From Halobacillus litoralis (GTDB lineage Bacteria > Bacillota > Bacilli > Bacillales > Halobacillaceae): DNA of 64,000 bases. Below the pieces are notes generated by a model. That model was not told the DNA's origin. It searched no databases and saw only the letters and a program-made list of their open reading frames with translations. Made by a program: the position numbers and the translations under genes. Below, piece by piece: positions 1 to 8,668 of this stretch. The stretch spans positions 124,001-188,000 of the forward strand of contig NZ_WMEW01000006.1 in NCBI RefSeq assembly GCF_009856355.1, written 5' to 3'. The stretch's first letter is position 1, and every line of letters starts with the position of its first letter.

Positions 1-728
1 ATGAAGAAGGGACGGAAAACATCCCCATGGATCTGTTTCACTTTTTCCCTGTACATGTTGATCGTCTCCCTCTGCTGTTCCGGACGCTGAGGATAAAACA
101 TCCATCCGTCTCCATGCTCAGCAATCCAGTCGATCGTCTGCTGACAGTAGCCCGTCATAAAAACAGGAATCCTGTTGGGCGGTTTAGGGACGAGATTGGA
201 TTTGTCGAGCTTACCGAAGGAGGAGACGGCTTCAGGGTATTCTTCATATAAGGCCTTCGTAAAAAAATCAAAAGCTTCTCTGAACCATTCTCCACGTTCC
301 ATGATGGGGATGTTCAATCCTTCAAAATCCTTCCGCCGGTCTCCTGAGGAAATACCGGCCATCAAACGTCCGGGAAATAAGCGTTCAATGCTTGCCAGCT
401 CTTTCGCTGTGCGTAAAGGGTGACGGAGCGGCATAACCAATGCTGCTGTGCCGAGATTGATGGACTGTGTCTGCGAAGCCAGATAAGTTAAGTAGATCAG
501 GCTGTCGAAGATCTGTCCGGTTGCCGGATCCTCAAATGTTGGATCTTCAAGAAGGACGTCCTGAAGCCATAGGCAGTGAAAGCCGAGTTTTTCCGCCATC
601 TGTGCTTTTTGTACTTGATCATCCATGCGTGGTGTTTCTTTCTCGTAATTTTCAATCGGTATCGTCAGCCCAAAAGAGATGTGATCTTTTTGGAGCATGT
701 TCTGCCATCCGCGGTGGTTTTCAAACAA
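1..728 (-). CDS. LLM-class flavin-dependent oxidoreductase, partial (C-terminus missing)
   Basis: Luciferase-like (LLM) flavin monooxygenase, running off the left edge of the window. The readable N-terminal 242 residues contain FGLTIPIENYE near the start, a run ending LGTAALVMPLRHP typical of the TIM-barrel flavin fold, and FPGRLMAGISSGDRR, as in the BA3436-type luciferase oxidoreductases (from memory). I chose TTG at 728 because GGAGGAGG lies about 8 nt upstream and the extra residues FENHRGWQNM match the usual family start; ATG at 698 is the alternative. The substrate is unknown. It probably uses FMNH2 or FADH2 with oxygen, but this cannot be shown from a partial gene. Confidence 0.75.
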   Translation of the reverse strand, partial: MFENHRGWQNMLQKDHISFGLTIPIENYEKETPRMDDQVQKAQMAEKLGFHCLWLQDVLLEDPTFEDPATGQIFDSLIYLTYLASQTQSINLGTAALVMPLRHPLRTAKELASIERLFPGRLMAGISSGDRRKDFEGLNIPIMERGEWFREAFDFFTKALYEEYPEAVSSFGKLDKSNLVPKPPNRIPVFMTGYCQQTIDWIAEHGDGWMFYPQRPEQQRETINMYREKVKQIHGDVFRPFF

Positions 729-803
729 AATGCTTCCTCCTCCGTGTTTCTTTCTCGTTATCATTATAATGAGGTGGAGGCTGGACTTCTAATCAAAGGA
801 ACT

Positions 804-838
804 AAAAAAGCACCTTCTCCCAGCGGGGGAGAGGCGCC
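804..838 (-). terminator. Rho-independent terminator of the small membrane ORF
   Basis: On the minus strand an 11-bp GC-rich stem (GCGCCTCTCCC against GGGAGAAGGTGC with one bulged A) is followed by six T. It lies just past the stop codon at 847. Confidence 0.75.
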
Positions 839-846
839 CGTAACAT

Positions 847-948
847 TTAGAGGATATAGATGGCGAGATAAAGGATAAGAGTGAGAAAAGCGGAACCCCC
901 GGCTACACTTGCGATTTCTGTTCGGTCGTAATCTACACGTTTTTTCAA
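847..948 (-). CDS. Tiny single-pass membrane protein (33 aa)
   Basis: A short ORF: a basic N-terminus (MKKRVDYDRTE), then one hydrophobic segment (FLTLILYLAIYIL) reaching the C-terminus. I chose TTG at 948 because AAGGAG lies 8 nt upstream; an in-frame ATG at 954 would be only 2 nt from that site. A strong terminator follows directly, so this is probably a free-standing monocistronic gene. No family recognised. The length and the N-in, tail-anchored shape resemble small regulatory membrane proteins of Bacilli, but function cannot be inferred. Confidence 0.5.
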   Translation of the reverse strand: MKKRVDYDRTEIASVAGGSAFLTLILYLAIYIL

Positions 949-1112
949 TGTCATCGCTCCTTAAAGATAAAAATATAAGATTGCTATGTATTTTTTGTTC
1001 TACTCTATATGACGAATGAATAGTCAGAAAGGTTTCATTTATATTACAAAAATGTAACTTTTTTATGTCGTAAATTTTCGGAGCGGGTGCAAAAGGGAGT
1101 TTTCACCTCTGA

Positions 1113-1118
1113 TATAAT
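1113..1118 (+). promoter_or_regulatory. Candidate -10 box of the peptidase promoter
   Basis: TATAAT lies 40 bp before the peptidase start codon. No convincing -35 hexamer is visible at 16-18 bp, so this is a weak call. Confidence 0.4.
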
Positions 1119-1157
1119 AGTGGAAGAAAATAAGAATAGATGGGAGAGGTAACACTT

Positions 1158-2948
1158 ATGTCTACATATACAATGACCTGGGATCTGGACAGTCTGTTTC
1201 AAGGCGGCAGCCATTCCAGTGAATTAAAGAATTATGTCCAGCAGCTGGAGGGTCACCTGGATGCGCTTGAATCACTTATTTCGTCTTTCGTTTCTCCGGC
1301 CGGTCCTGATGATACGGAAGCTTTACAGCAAATCACGCACGCTCTTCAGGTGGCCGTGAAGGAGCTTGAAGAATTCAGTGCCTTTACAAGCTGCCTTCAG
1401 GCCCAGAATGTCAATGATGCAGGGGCTGGTCAATGGCTGGCGAAAAGAAGTGAACTGGGGGCGCGGCTGAACAACGCGCTGATCCAGCTGGATGAGACAT
1501 TTGTGAATATGGATGATGATGTTTGGACTTCGCTCCTGCAGCAGCCATCACTAAAGGAACTGTCTTTCGTGCTGGACGAGCGGAGGCGGAAGGCCAAAGA
1601 TAAGCTGGATGCTGCACGGGAATCGTTGATCAATGACCTGAGTGTGGACGGCTATGAGGCGTGGGAACTCATGTATGACCGGCTGGTTGGTAAATTGGCT
1701 GTCGAAGTGGAAGGCAGGTCCCTATCGGTGGGGCAGGCCTCCAACAAATTGGACTCCCCGGATCGTTCTGTGCGGAAGGAAGCTTTTGATCAATTGCAGA
1801 AGGCATGGCAGAACGAAGTGGGCGTATTCAGTGAAACATTGAATCATCTGTCAGGATTCCGTCTGCAGACTTATAAGCATAGAGGATGGGGGAGTGTCCT
1901 TAAGGAGCCGCTCGATTATAACCGGATGCGTGCTGACACGCTGGAGACGATGTGGGAAGTAATTGCCGATTATAAGCATGCGTATATCCCTTATATGAAA
2001 AGAAAAGCAGAACTTCTTGGCGTGGAGGGCCTTCGATTTTATGATGTGGAAGCTCCTGTTGGAAAAACGGACAGCACAAAGAGCTTTCAGGAAGGGGCGG
2101 CCTTCATTATCGAACAGTTCAGGAAGTTCAGCCCTGAAATGGCCGATTTTGCTGAGATGGCCTTTGAGAAAGGGTGGATTGAGGCCGAGGACCGCCCGGG
2201 CAAGCAGCCGGGAGGATTCTGCACGAGCTTTCCGGATAGTGGAGAAACACGGATTTTCATGACATACTCCGGCAGCCCTTCTAGTGTCGCAACGCTCGCT
2301 CATGAACTTGGTCATGCGTATCATCAGCATGTCATGAATGATCTGCCTGTATTGAATCAGGGCTATGCGATGAACGTGGCTGAAACAGCTTCTACATTTG
2401 CCGAAATGATTGTCGCAGATGCAGCAGTAAAAGAAGCGGAAGCGGGAGAGGAAAAGATGACGCTTCTTGAGGAGAAGGTCCAGAGCAGTGTGGCTTTCTT
2501 TATGAATATCCATGCCCGTTTCCTGTTTGAAACACGGTTTTACGAAGAACGACGAAAGGGAACAGTATCTCAAGAGCGTCTTAATGAACTGATGGTGGAA
2601 GCGCAGAAGGAAGCCTATATGGAGACGTTGGAAGAGTATGACCCGACTTTTTGGGCATCCAAGCTCCATTTCCATATTACGGATGTTCCGTTTTATAACT
2701 TCCCCTACACCTTCGGTTACCTGTTCAGTGCTGGCATCTATGCGAAGGCACTGGAGGCCGGTCCTGAATTTGAAGAGCGTTACACAGCACTGCTGAGGGA
2801 TACAGGGAAAATGACCGTGGAGGAACTGGCCTGGAAGCACCTCGGTGTCAATCTCGAGGAAAGAGAGTTCTGGGAGCATGCGGTGGAACTCTGCACAGCC
2901 GATTTGAGTGCATTTATGAAATACAGTGAAGCATCAAAGGAGGGATAA
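1158..2948 (+). CDS. M3B family oligoendopeptidase (PepF-like)
   Basis: Cytoplasmic zinc metallopeptidase that trims short peptides. The thimet-oligopeptidase motif HELGH is at about residues 382-386, followed by HQHVMND and the downstream helix with NVAETASTFAEM, which supplies the third zinc ligand glutamate. Length is 596 aa, usual for the M3 oligoendopeptidase family. I chose ATG 1158 because GGGAGAGG precedes it by 7 nt; an in-frame ATG at 1140 has no ribosome site. The next gene (pterin dehydratase) overlaps its stop codon by a base or starts 3 nt later, so the two are co-transcribed. No signal peptide. Its exact orthology with B. subtilis PepF/YjbG versus the shorter third M3B subfamily is uncertain. 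Confidence 0.9.
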   Translation: MSTYTMTWDLDSLFQGGSHSSELKNYVQQLEGHLDALESLISSFVSPAGPDDTEALQQITHALQVAVKELEEFSAFTSCLQAQNVNDAGAGQWLAKRSELGARLNNALIQLDETFVNMDDDVWTSLLQQPSLKELSFVLDERRRKAKDKLDAARESLINDLSVDGYEAWELMYDRLVGKLAVEVEGRSLSVGQASNKLDSPDRSVRKEAFDQLQKAWQNEVGVFSETLNHLSGFRLQTYKHRGWGSVLKEPLDYNRMRADTLETMWEVIADYKHAYIPYMKRKAELLGVEGLRFYDVEAPVGKTDSTKSFQEGAAFIIEQFRKFSPEMADFAEMAFEKGWIEAEDRPGKQPGGFCTSFPDSGETRIFMTYSGSPSSVATLAHELGHAYHQHVMNDLPVLNQGYAMNVAETASTFAEMIVADAAVKEAEAGEEKMTLLEEKVQSSVAFFMNIHARFLFETRFYEERRKGTVSQERLNELMVEAQKEAYMETLEEYDPTFWASKLHFHITDVPFYNFPYTFGYLFSAGIYAKALEAGPEFEERYTALLRDTGKMTVEELAWKHLGVNLEEREFWEHAVELCTADLSAFMKYSEASKEG

Positions 2949-2950
2949 TG

Positions 2951-3256
2951 ATGGATGAAACGCGTATTCCGGAAGAAGCCAAGCTGGACAGGGTGGCTGA
3001 GCTGGATGGATGGAAGCTGACAGATGAGAAATTTATTACCAAACGCTACCGCTTTCAGGATTTTTTAACAGGCGTCCGCTTTGTTAATTTGATAGCAGAG
3101 TATGCAGAGGAAATCCAGCACCATCCGTTTATCAGCATTGATTACAAAATGGTGACGTTAAAACTTACCTCCTGGAATGCCGGGGGGCTGACAGAACTGG
3201 ACCTGGAGTGTGCCCGGAAGTACGACAGCATTTATCGGTCTATTGAACAGAAATAA
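2951..3256 (+). CDS. 4a-hydroxytetrahydrobiopterin dehydratase (pterin carbinolamine dehydratase)
   Basis: Small enzyme (about 101 aa) that dehydrates 4a-carbinolamine pterins. The family signature is visible: HHPFISIDY, then K-V-T-L-K-L and GGLTELDLECA. The usual Thr-His of the second motif is TSWNAGG here, so one of the conserved histidines is replaced; activity is therefore plausible but not certain. AGGAGG sits 7 nt before ATG 2951; ATG 2948 overlaps the peptidase stop codon. It ends at a terminator that has been duplicated by an inserted element. Confidence 0.8.
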   Translation: MDETRIPEEAKLDRVAELDGWKLTDEKFITKRYRFQDFLTGVRFVNLIAEYAEEIQHHPFISIDYKMVTLKLTSWNAGGLTELDLECARKYDSIYRSIEQK

Positions 3257-3288
3257 AGGATGTTGAACGCATCTTAATGCAGAACAAA

Positions 3289-3314
3289 AACGGCTCCTGG
3301 AATCAGGAGCCGTT
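3289..3314 (+). terminator. Left copy of duplicated terminator hairpin (element A)
   Basis: Perfect 11-bp stem AACGGCTCCTG / CAGGAGCCGTT with loop GAAT. The same 26 bases recur exactly at 3851-3876. The left copy has lost the T-run (it continues TTTGGCTG), whereas the right copy keeps it. Confidence 0.85.
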
Positions 3315-3850
3315 TGGCTGTACAAAAAGCCTGAGTTAACCAGTTAGAGTTGTCCGCATGTCGTGTTGAGAGGGCACGTTCCGCTTATCGGCGGATGCCT
3401 GCCCAAGTGGATCTTCGCCCTTGCTGTTCCCGCAGGCATCACCACCGAACGCTCCTCGTGCCGACGTTAGATTATATAGAAGAGAGATAGTGCCCTGCCC
3501 TGCGCAGGTTCGCCGATTCAAAAGAACGGCACGGGCTGCGCTATTGCCGCCTGCGTGGAAAATAAAAAGGGAAGGAAAAGGCGCTGATGACGGCTGCCTG
3601 CCGGAATACGGAAAAGATTGTCCTCCATCCAGCAAGGGTGAGCGGCGTGAAGGAGGGTCTTTTTCGATTTTAAAGAATCCCCAAGGAGCGGTGCCCCTTC
3701 CACTCCTGCGGAAGAACGAGTGGCCCGAGATCGCCGAGCGTGGGTTTTGCGAGGAAGCTCGGACGCTCGTCCGCGGAAAGGGAAGGGGCTTGAGCTCCTG
3801 GCGGTAAGAAAGAAAAAAGCTTTAAGAAACAGGGGTTTCTCTACAAGCTG
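3315..3850 (+). mobile_element. Terminator-associated MITE-like element, copy A (536 bp)
   Basis: Non-coding element bracketed by an exact 26-bp direct repeat of the pterin dehydratase terminator. Left end TGGCTGTACAAAAAG and right end CTCTACAAGCTG are imperfect inverted repeats of the TCAGYYTGTAGARAA type. It carries the shared palindromic core (3378-3465) with an internal deletion that removes the central ACTTGGTCAA hairpin, and a second GC-rich block at 3680-3805 in opposite orientation. The reading frames across it are by-products: the same frames recur in copy E with unrelated endings. Confidence 0.8.
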
Positions 3851-3880
3851 AACGGCTCCTGGAATCAGGAGCCGTTTTTT
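3851..3880 (+). terminator. Right copy of duplicated terminator, with T-run
   Basis: Exact copy of the hairpin at 3289-3314 followed by TTTTTTG. It presumably represents the original terminator end. The last codons and the stop codon of the convergent rluA-like gene lie inside this hairpin. Confidence 0.85.
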
Positions 3881-4809
3881 GTCTGTTTCAGTATATCGAT
3901 ATGGGTATCCGTAAATAATGCGGACGATGGTGCGGGCGGTGCATAACAATGAATCGTTTCTTCAGTAAAAGGATGAACGAACGTCAGCCTGGCTGCATGA
4001 AGAGCCTGTTTATAATGGTTGTTTCCTTTTCCACCGTACAGCGTATCTCCGATCAATGGGTATCCCACAGCACTCAAGTGCACACGGATTTGATGGGTCC
4101 TTCCTGTCTCCAACTGGAGCATAACGAGGGAACAGTCCTGGAGGGCATCATAACTTAACACCGTATAATGCGTCTCTGCATACCGGCCGTCCTCGCGTAC
4201 CATTCGTTTAACGGTATGATCCGGATCTTTGGCGATCGGTTTAATGATCTTCCCCTGTTCCGGGAGAAGCCGGCCGTGGACCCATGCCAGATAAGTGCGT
4301 TTGATTTTTCTTTCCTTAATTTCCCTGCCGAGCATCGCTGTGGCGAGTGGATGCTTGGCAAATAATATGGCTCCTGATGTATCCCGGTCGAGCCGGTGGA
4401 CATACTTCGGAGTAGAGGGGATGCCACGTCTCTGGAAATACCCGGCCGCTCCGTTCACAAGGGTATCGTGTTCATCCGGCCGGTTCGGGTGTGTAAACAC
4501 ACCGGCCGGCTTATTGATAACAAGGAGATGGTCATCTTCATAAACAGGATCGATAGGCATGGAAGCCGGAGTGACCTCTAAAGGCTCCGGTCCAAAAAGC
4601 CGGAGGAGGAGGTGGTCTCCTGTATGAACGCTCGTCGTTTTATAATGGGGAAAGGCGCCGTTCAACATCACCTCATTGTTTGAGCGGAAACGATGCATCA
4701 ATTTCCTAGGCACATGCCACTCCCTTGTCAGGATCTTTTCAATGGTTAAGCCGTCCCACTTATGGGGAATGATGACGTTGAGCCATTCTCCGTCCCGGGT
4801 CGTTTTCAT
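3865..4809 (-). CDS. RluA-family pseudouridine synthase
   Basis: Isomerises uridine to pseudouridine in rRNA or tRNA. The RluA motif HRLDRDTSG is present with catalytic Asp at about residue 141; NKPAG precedes it and GRTHQIRVHL follows, all in family order. Length is 314 aa. I chose ATG 4809 because AGGTG is 6 nt upstream; a GTG at 4818 would overlap that site. The final residues KNGS and the TGA stop are encoded by one arm of the terminator hairpin shared with the convergent gene. Closest in type to B. subtilis YjbO/YhcT; the RNA target cannot be named. Confidence 0.88.
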   Translation of the reverse strand: MKTTRDGEWLNVIIPHKWDGLTIEKILTREWHVPRKLMHRFRSNNEVMLNGAFPHYKTTSVHTGDHLLLRLFGPEPLEVTPASMPIDPVYEDDHLLVINKPAGVFTHPNRPDEHDTLVNGAAGYFQRRGIPSTPKYVHRLDRDTSGAILFAKHPLATAMLGREIKERKIKRTYLAWVHGRLLPEQGKIIKPIAKDPDHTVKRMVREDGRYAETHYTVLSYDALQDCSLVMLQLETGRTHQIRVHLSAVGYPLIGDTLYGGKGNNHYKQALHAARLTFVHPFTEETIHCYAPPAPSSALFTDTHIDILKQTKNGS

Positions 4810-5007
4810 GATGGACACCTAATTTCTGGCTGTTGTGTATCCGCTCCGCCGCAGACGGGGAGCTGGACCAATTGATTTTATTTTACTTGTTTCCACATCT
4901 GTGGTGCAATGGGAAATAGAAGTGATTCTTCCGGAGGGGCGTAAAGCCCGGCAGCTGTCTATCGTTAAGTCTAAGTAAATCTGGTATCGATCCTAAATCA
5001 GTTGTGT

Positions 5008-5013
5008 TATAAT
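5008..5013 (+). promoter_or_regulatory. Extended -10 promoter of typA
   Basis: TGTTATAAT is an extended -10 (TG one base before TATAAT), 46 bp before the typA start codon. The -35 is poor, as is common with extended -10 promoters. Confidence 0.6.
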
Positions 5014-5058
5014 AGAACGGTTGAATAATATTTGCGATACGAAAGAGGTGTGTGCTTC

Positions 5059-6900
5059 ATGCAACACAGAGATGATATTCGTAATATAGCCATCATCGCA
5101 CACGTTGACCACGGTAAAACAACGCTGGTTGACCAAATGCTTCACTATTCCGGAACTTTCCGTGATAACGAGCATGTCGATGATCGCGCTATGGACTCTA
5201 ATGATTTGGAAAAAGAACGCGGCATTACGATTCTTGCTAAAAACACCGCGATCAATTATAACGATGCCCGTATAAATATTTTAGATACACCAGGTCACGC
5301 CGACTTTGGTGGGGAAGTGGAACGTATCCTTAAGATGGTGGACGGCGTTCTTCTTGTCGTTGATGCGTATGAAGGCTGTATGCCTCAAACCCGCTTCGTT
5401 TTGAAAAAAGCACTGGAACAGAAATTGACACCAGTGGTTGTGCTTAACAAAATCGACCGTCCGAATGCCCGCCCTGACGAAGTGGTCGATGAAGTGCTGG
5501 ATCTGTTCATCGAGCTTGGTGCGGATGATGAGCAGCTTGAATTCCCAGTTGTCTATGCGTCTGCTCTAAACGGGACGTCCGGCGATGAGCCTGAAGACCA
5601 GCAGGAAACGATGGATCCAATCTTTAAGCTGATCATGAACAACATTCCTGCTCCGCAGGATACGAAAGAAGATCCGCTTCAATTCCAGGTGACACTGCTT
5701 GACTATAATGATTATCTGGGCCGTATCGGTATTGGTCGTGTCTTCAGTGGTCAGATCAAAGTCGGTCAGCAGGTTTCCTTGATGAAGAAGGACGGTTCAG
5801 TGAAGAACTTCCGTATATCCAAGCTGTTCGGTTTCATAGGCTTGAAGCGTGTGGAAATTCAAGAAGCCAAGGCAGGGGACATCATTGCCCTGTCCGGTCT
5901 CGAAGACATCAACGTTGGGGAAACGGTCTGTCTTCCTGAACATCAGGAAGCCATGGAAATCCCGCGTATTGACGAGCCTACCCTGCAGATGACATTCCTG
6001 GTGAACAACAGTCCATTTGCCGGCCGCGAAGGTAAATACGTGACCGCTCGTCAAATTGAAGAGCGTCTGCTTACACAGCTTGAGACAGATGTCAGTCTTC
6101 GTGTCGATCCTACAGACTCACCGGATGCTTTCACTGTTTCCGGACGTGGTGAACTTCACCTTTCCATTCTGGTGGAAAATATGCGTCGTGAAGGCTATGA
6201 ACTGCAGCTTTCCAAACCGCAGGTTATCCTCAAGGAAATCGACGGGGAGACTTGTGAGCCTGTCGAGCGCGTGCAGATCGATACACCGGAAGAGTATCAG
6301 GGTGCCGTTATGGAATCCATTGGATACCGCAAAGGTGAAATGCAGGATATGGTCAACGATGGTAATGGTCAAGTACGTCTAGAGTTCCTCGTACCATCCC
6401 GTGGTCTTATCGGCTATGCGACAGAGTTCATGACGCAGACCCGCGGATATGGAATTCTGAACCATACCTTTGATGGGTATGCCCCACTTGTAAAAGGACA
6501 AGTCGGCGGACGTCGGGAAGGTGTACTTGTGTCTCTGGATAAAGGTAAAGCATCCACGTACGGCATCATGAACCTTGAAGACCGTGGTACCATCTTCGTA
6601 GAACCAGGTACAGAAGTGTATGAAGGTATGATAGTCGGAGAGCACAACCGTGAGAATGATTTGACGGTCAACATCACAAAAGAAAAACACTTGACCAACA
6701 TTCGTTCCGCTAACAAAGACACAACGAACACCATCAAGAAGACCCGTCAAATGACGCTTGAAGAAGCGATTGAGTATCTTGATGATGACGAATACTGTGA
6801 GGTTACTCCAGAGAACGTTCGTCTTCGTAAGAAATACTTGAACAAAAACGAGCGCGAAAAAATGGCGAAGAAGAAAAAACTGCAAAATACAGATGTATAA
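5059..6900 (+). CDS. typA: Ribosome-associated GTPase TypA/BipA
   Basis: Translational GTPase that binds the ribosome and aids large-subunit assembly, especially under cold or stress. The G1 loop AHVDHGKTT begins at residue 14, then switch I RGITILAKN, G3 DTPGHADFGGEVER and G4 NKIDRP. The BipA-specific C-terminal half includes PSRGLIGYATEFMTQTRGYG. Length 613 aa is normal. ATG 5059 has GAGGTG about 9 nt upstream. Monocistronic, between its own promoter and a strong terminator. Confidence 0.97.
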   Translation: MQHRDDIRNIAIIAHVDHGKTTLVDQMLHYSGTFRDNEHVDDRAMDSNDLEKERGITILAKNTAINYNDARINILDTPGHADFGGEVERILKMVDGVLLVVDAYEGCMPQTRFVLKKALEQKLTPVVVLNKIDRPNARPDEVVDEVLDLFIELGADDEQLEFPVVYASALNGTSGDEPEDQQETMDPIFKLIMNNIPAPQDTKEDPLQFQVTLLDYNDYLGRIGIGRVFSGQIKVGQQVSLMKKDGSVKNFRISKLFGFIGLKRVEIQEAKAGDIIALSGLEDINVGETVCLPEHQEAMEIPRIDEPTLQMTFLVNNSPFAGREGKYVTARQIEERLLTQLETDVSLRVDPTDSPDAFTVSGRGELHLSILVENMRREGYELQLSKPQVILKEIDGETCEPVERVQIDTPEEYQGAVMESIGYRKGEMQDMVNDGNGQVRLEFLVPSRGLIGYATEFMTQTRGYGILNHTFDGYAPLVKGQVGGRREGVLVSLDKGKASTYGIMNLEDRGTIFVEPGTEVYEGMIVGEHNRENDLTVNITKEKHLTNIRSANKDTTNTIKKTRQMTLEEAIEYLDDDEYCEVTPENVRLRKKYLNKNEREKMAKKKKLQNTDV

Positions 6901-6904
6901 AACG

Positions 6905-6939
6905 AAAGGACCACCGGGCATTTCCGGTGGTCCTTTTTT
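6905..6939 (+). terminator. typA terminator, bidirectional
   Basis: Stem AAAGGACCACCGG / CCGGTGGTCCTTT with loop GCATTT and T-run TTTTTT. It also serves the convergent lipoprotein gene, whose stop codon overlaps it. Confidence 0.88.
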
Positions 6940-7672
6940 ATTCGGTTACTTCTATGGTTTGTTCTTTTCTGCCTTCGAGCTCTTTTTCTTCCTGTTCATA
7001 AACGACGGTAACCGTATAGTTTCCTGCTTCTTCGAACGTATAAGATCCCTGATATTCACCTGGTTGTTTTTCCTCAGCCGTGACTTCGGATGATTCACCG
7101 CCTGCTTCAGGTGTGATGATGTAGGTGACCTGACCTCCAGTGAACGGCTCCTCCATATGGTTGATATGGGCGGTAAGCATGGATTCACTACCTGCAGAGA
7201 AAGTTTCCTCTGTCATCAAATGGACCATAAACTTGCTTGATTCCATCTCCATCGAATGTCCTCCATGTCCTGTGCCGACCTTTACTTCTTTCTGCGGCAT
7301 TGTATGCAGATCGCCGACCTGCGTATGAGCAATTACCTGATAGGAACCTTCCTGCTCAAATGTATAGGACAGCTCATAGATGCCGGCTTCTGTATGTTCA
7401 GCTTCTTTGGTTTCTGAAGTGTCCTGACCTTCTTCTGTGTTCCAGATCTCAAATTTAACATAGGAGGCATCGGGAACAGGCTCATCATTCTGTGTCACTT
7501 CTGCACGGATGTCTACGGGTTCATTGATGGGATAAGGCTGCTGATCAAGCAGCACTTCAACTTCAGGTATGGGAGCAGCCTGGTCTTCGCTTCCGCTGTT
7601 CTCAGAATCAGCACAGGCCGTTAAAAAAATCGTAAGAATAAGGGCAGTCATTAAAATGGCGGCTTTCTTCAA
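6938..7672 (-). CDS. Lipoprotein with two FixH/YtkA-like domains
   Basis: Exported lipoprotein of 244 aa. It has a signal peptide with lipobox LTAC at about residues 15-18, an acidic linker, and two tandem Ig-like YtkA-type domains (about 35-130 and 145-240). Each carries the G-x-Y-x-x-S/G-x-x-F-x-x-x-G-x-Y pattern (IYELSYTFEQEGSYQV and EYQGSYTFEEAGNYTV). Between them is a short HGGHSMEME stretch that could bind metal. Start TTG 7672 is preceded by AAAGGAG at 8 nt. Such proteins are found in copper or cytochrome-related contexts, but nothing nearby confirms that here. Confidence 0.8.
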   Translation of the reverse strand: MKKAAILMTALILTIFLTACADSENSGSEDQAAPIPEVEVLLDQQPYPINEPVDIRAEVTQNDEPVPDASYVKFEIWNTEEGQDTSETKEAEHTEAGIYELSYTFEQEGSYQVIAHTQVGDLHTMPQKEVKVGTGHGGHSMEMESSKFMVHLMTEETFSAGSESMLTAHINHMEEPFTGGQVTYIITPEAGGESSEVTAEEKQPGEYQGSYTFEEAGNYTVTVVYEQEEKELEGRKEQTIEVTE

Positions 7673-7796
7673 AAAATCATCTCCTTTATGTTGACCCTTG
7701 TTATAGAATATCATTTCCATCATGGTCATGGAGACCTGAATTTAGTCAGTCCGGTGAAAAATTGCCAGTGAAAGAATGTTTTGGATTTTGCGGACT

Positions 7797-7828
7797 GCAA
7801 AAAAAGTTCTGCTCCATGGAGCAGAACT
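7797..7828 (-). terminator. Terminator of bshB2
   Basis: Perfect 12-bp palindrome AGTTCTGCTCCA / TGGAGCAGAACT, followed on the minus strand by seven T. Confidence 0.85.
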
Positions 7829-7836
7829 CTTCTTTC

Positions 7837-8523
7837 TTACGTGACCTGGTCCTTGGACCAGTCATACGTATAGAATTTTTCTTCGGTCACCCACTTGAGC
7901 GCTTCCGGATCGTTCACTTTGATGCCCTCTTCGAGCATCTCCAGCATAGCGGCGGTCTGGGAAATGTGGGCCCGCATCGCGTTCATCTTCTGTTCCTGAA
8001 CACCCCGGATGTCGTGAACGACGTCTGGTTTCCCCAGGTTTTCCTCGGTGTCATTGGCAAACGCAACGGCGTGGAACTTCGGACGCTTATCCTCATCGAT
8101 GTCACGCAGAGCACGGACAACGGCACGCGCTGTCGCCTCATGGTCCGGGTGGACAGCGTAGCCTGGATAAAAGCTGATGACAAGAGAGGGGTTCAACTCG
8201 TCGATAAGCTGGCTGACCATGTGTTTCATTTCTGTATCGTCTTCAAATTCCAACGTTTTATCACGGAGACCCATCATCCGGAGATCATCAATCCCCATAG
8301 CTTCTGCGGCTTTAACAAGTTCTCTGCGCCGGATGTCAGGGAGCGATTCCCTTGTGGCGAACGTGGGGCGGCCGAGGTTTCTTCCCATTTCCCCGAGCGT
8401 CAGGCAGGCATAGGTTAATGGGGTGCCCTGATTTATATAAGTGGAGATCGTTCCAGACACACCAAACGCTTCATCGTCCGGGTGGGGGAAGATCACAAGT
8501 ACGTGTTGTTCATTTTGTATCAT
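7837..8523 (-). CDS. bshB2: Bacillithiol biosynthesis deacetylase BshB2
   Basis: PIG-L/LmbE-type zinc deacetylase that removes acetyl from GlcNAc-malate in bacillithiol synthesis. The zinc motif PHPDDEAFG is near residue 13; HPDHEATARAV supplies the third ligand. Length 228 aa. ATG 8523 has AAGGAG 8 nt upstream; the longer in-frame start at 8559 has none. It is a single gene. Assignment to the BshB2 branch rather than BshB1 rests on overall resemblance; the deacetylase family itself is certain. Confidence 0.85.
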   Translation of the reverse strand: MIQNEQHVLVIFPHPDDEAFGVSGTISTYINQGTPLTYACLTLGEMGRNLGRPTFATRESLPDIRRRELVKAAEAMGIDDLRMMGLRDKTLEFEDDTEMKHMVSQLIDELNPSLVISFYPGYAVHPDHEATARAVVRALRDIDEDKRPKFHAVAFANDTEENLGKPDVVHDIRGVQEQKMNAMRAHISQTAAMLEMLEEGIKVNDPEALKWVTEEKFYTYDWSKDQVT

Positions 8524-8668
8524 TTCTTTCACTCCTTGAAGAGGATCACTAATCTCCATTATTGCCTACTTTTTTTAAAATGAAAAGTCATTTGTTTATA
8601 GGCGGGGTTTATAAAAGGCAGGAAAAGGAAAAAGAGGATTAGACGAAATTTGGAAGGGAGTTTTTATA

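Noticed and set aside
1851..2879. 342-codon open frame on the minus strand
   Set aside because: It lies wholly antisense to the M3 peptidase gene, has no ribosome site and its translation is not protein-like. It is a shadow of the biased codon use of the real gene.
3421..3949. Open frames of 128 and 143 codons across element A
   Set aside because: Both cross the repeat element into unrelated DNA. Similar frames occur in element E with different endings, as expected from GC-rich repeats rather than genes.
6379..6921. 180-codon open frame antisense to typA
   Set aside because: Shadow of a highly conserved gene; no start signal and no recognisable domain.
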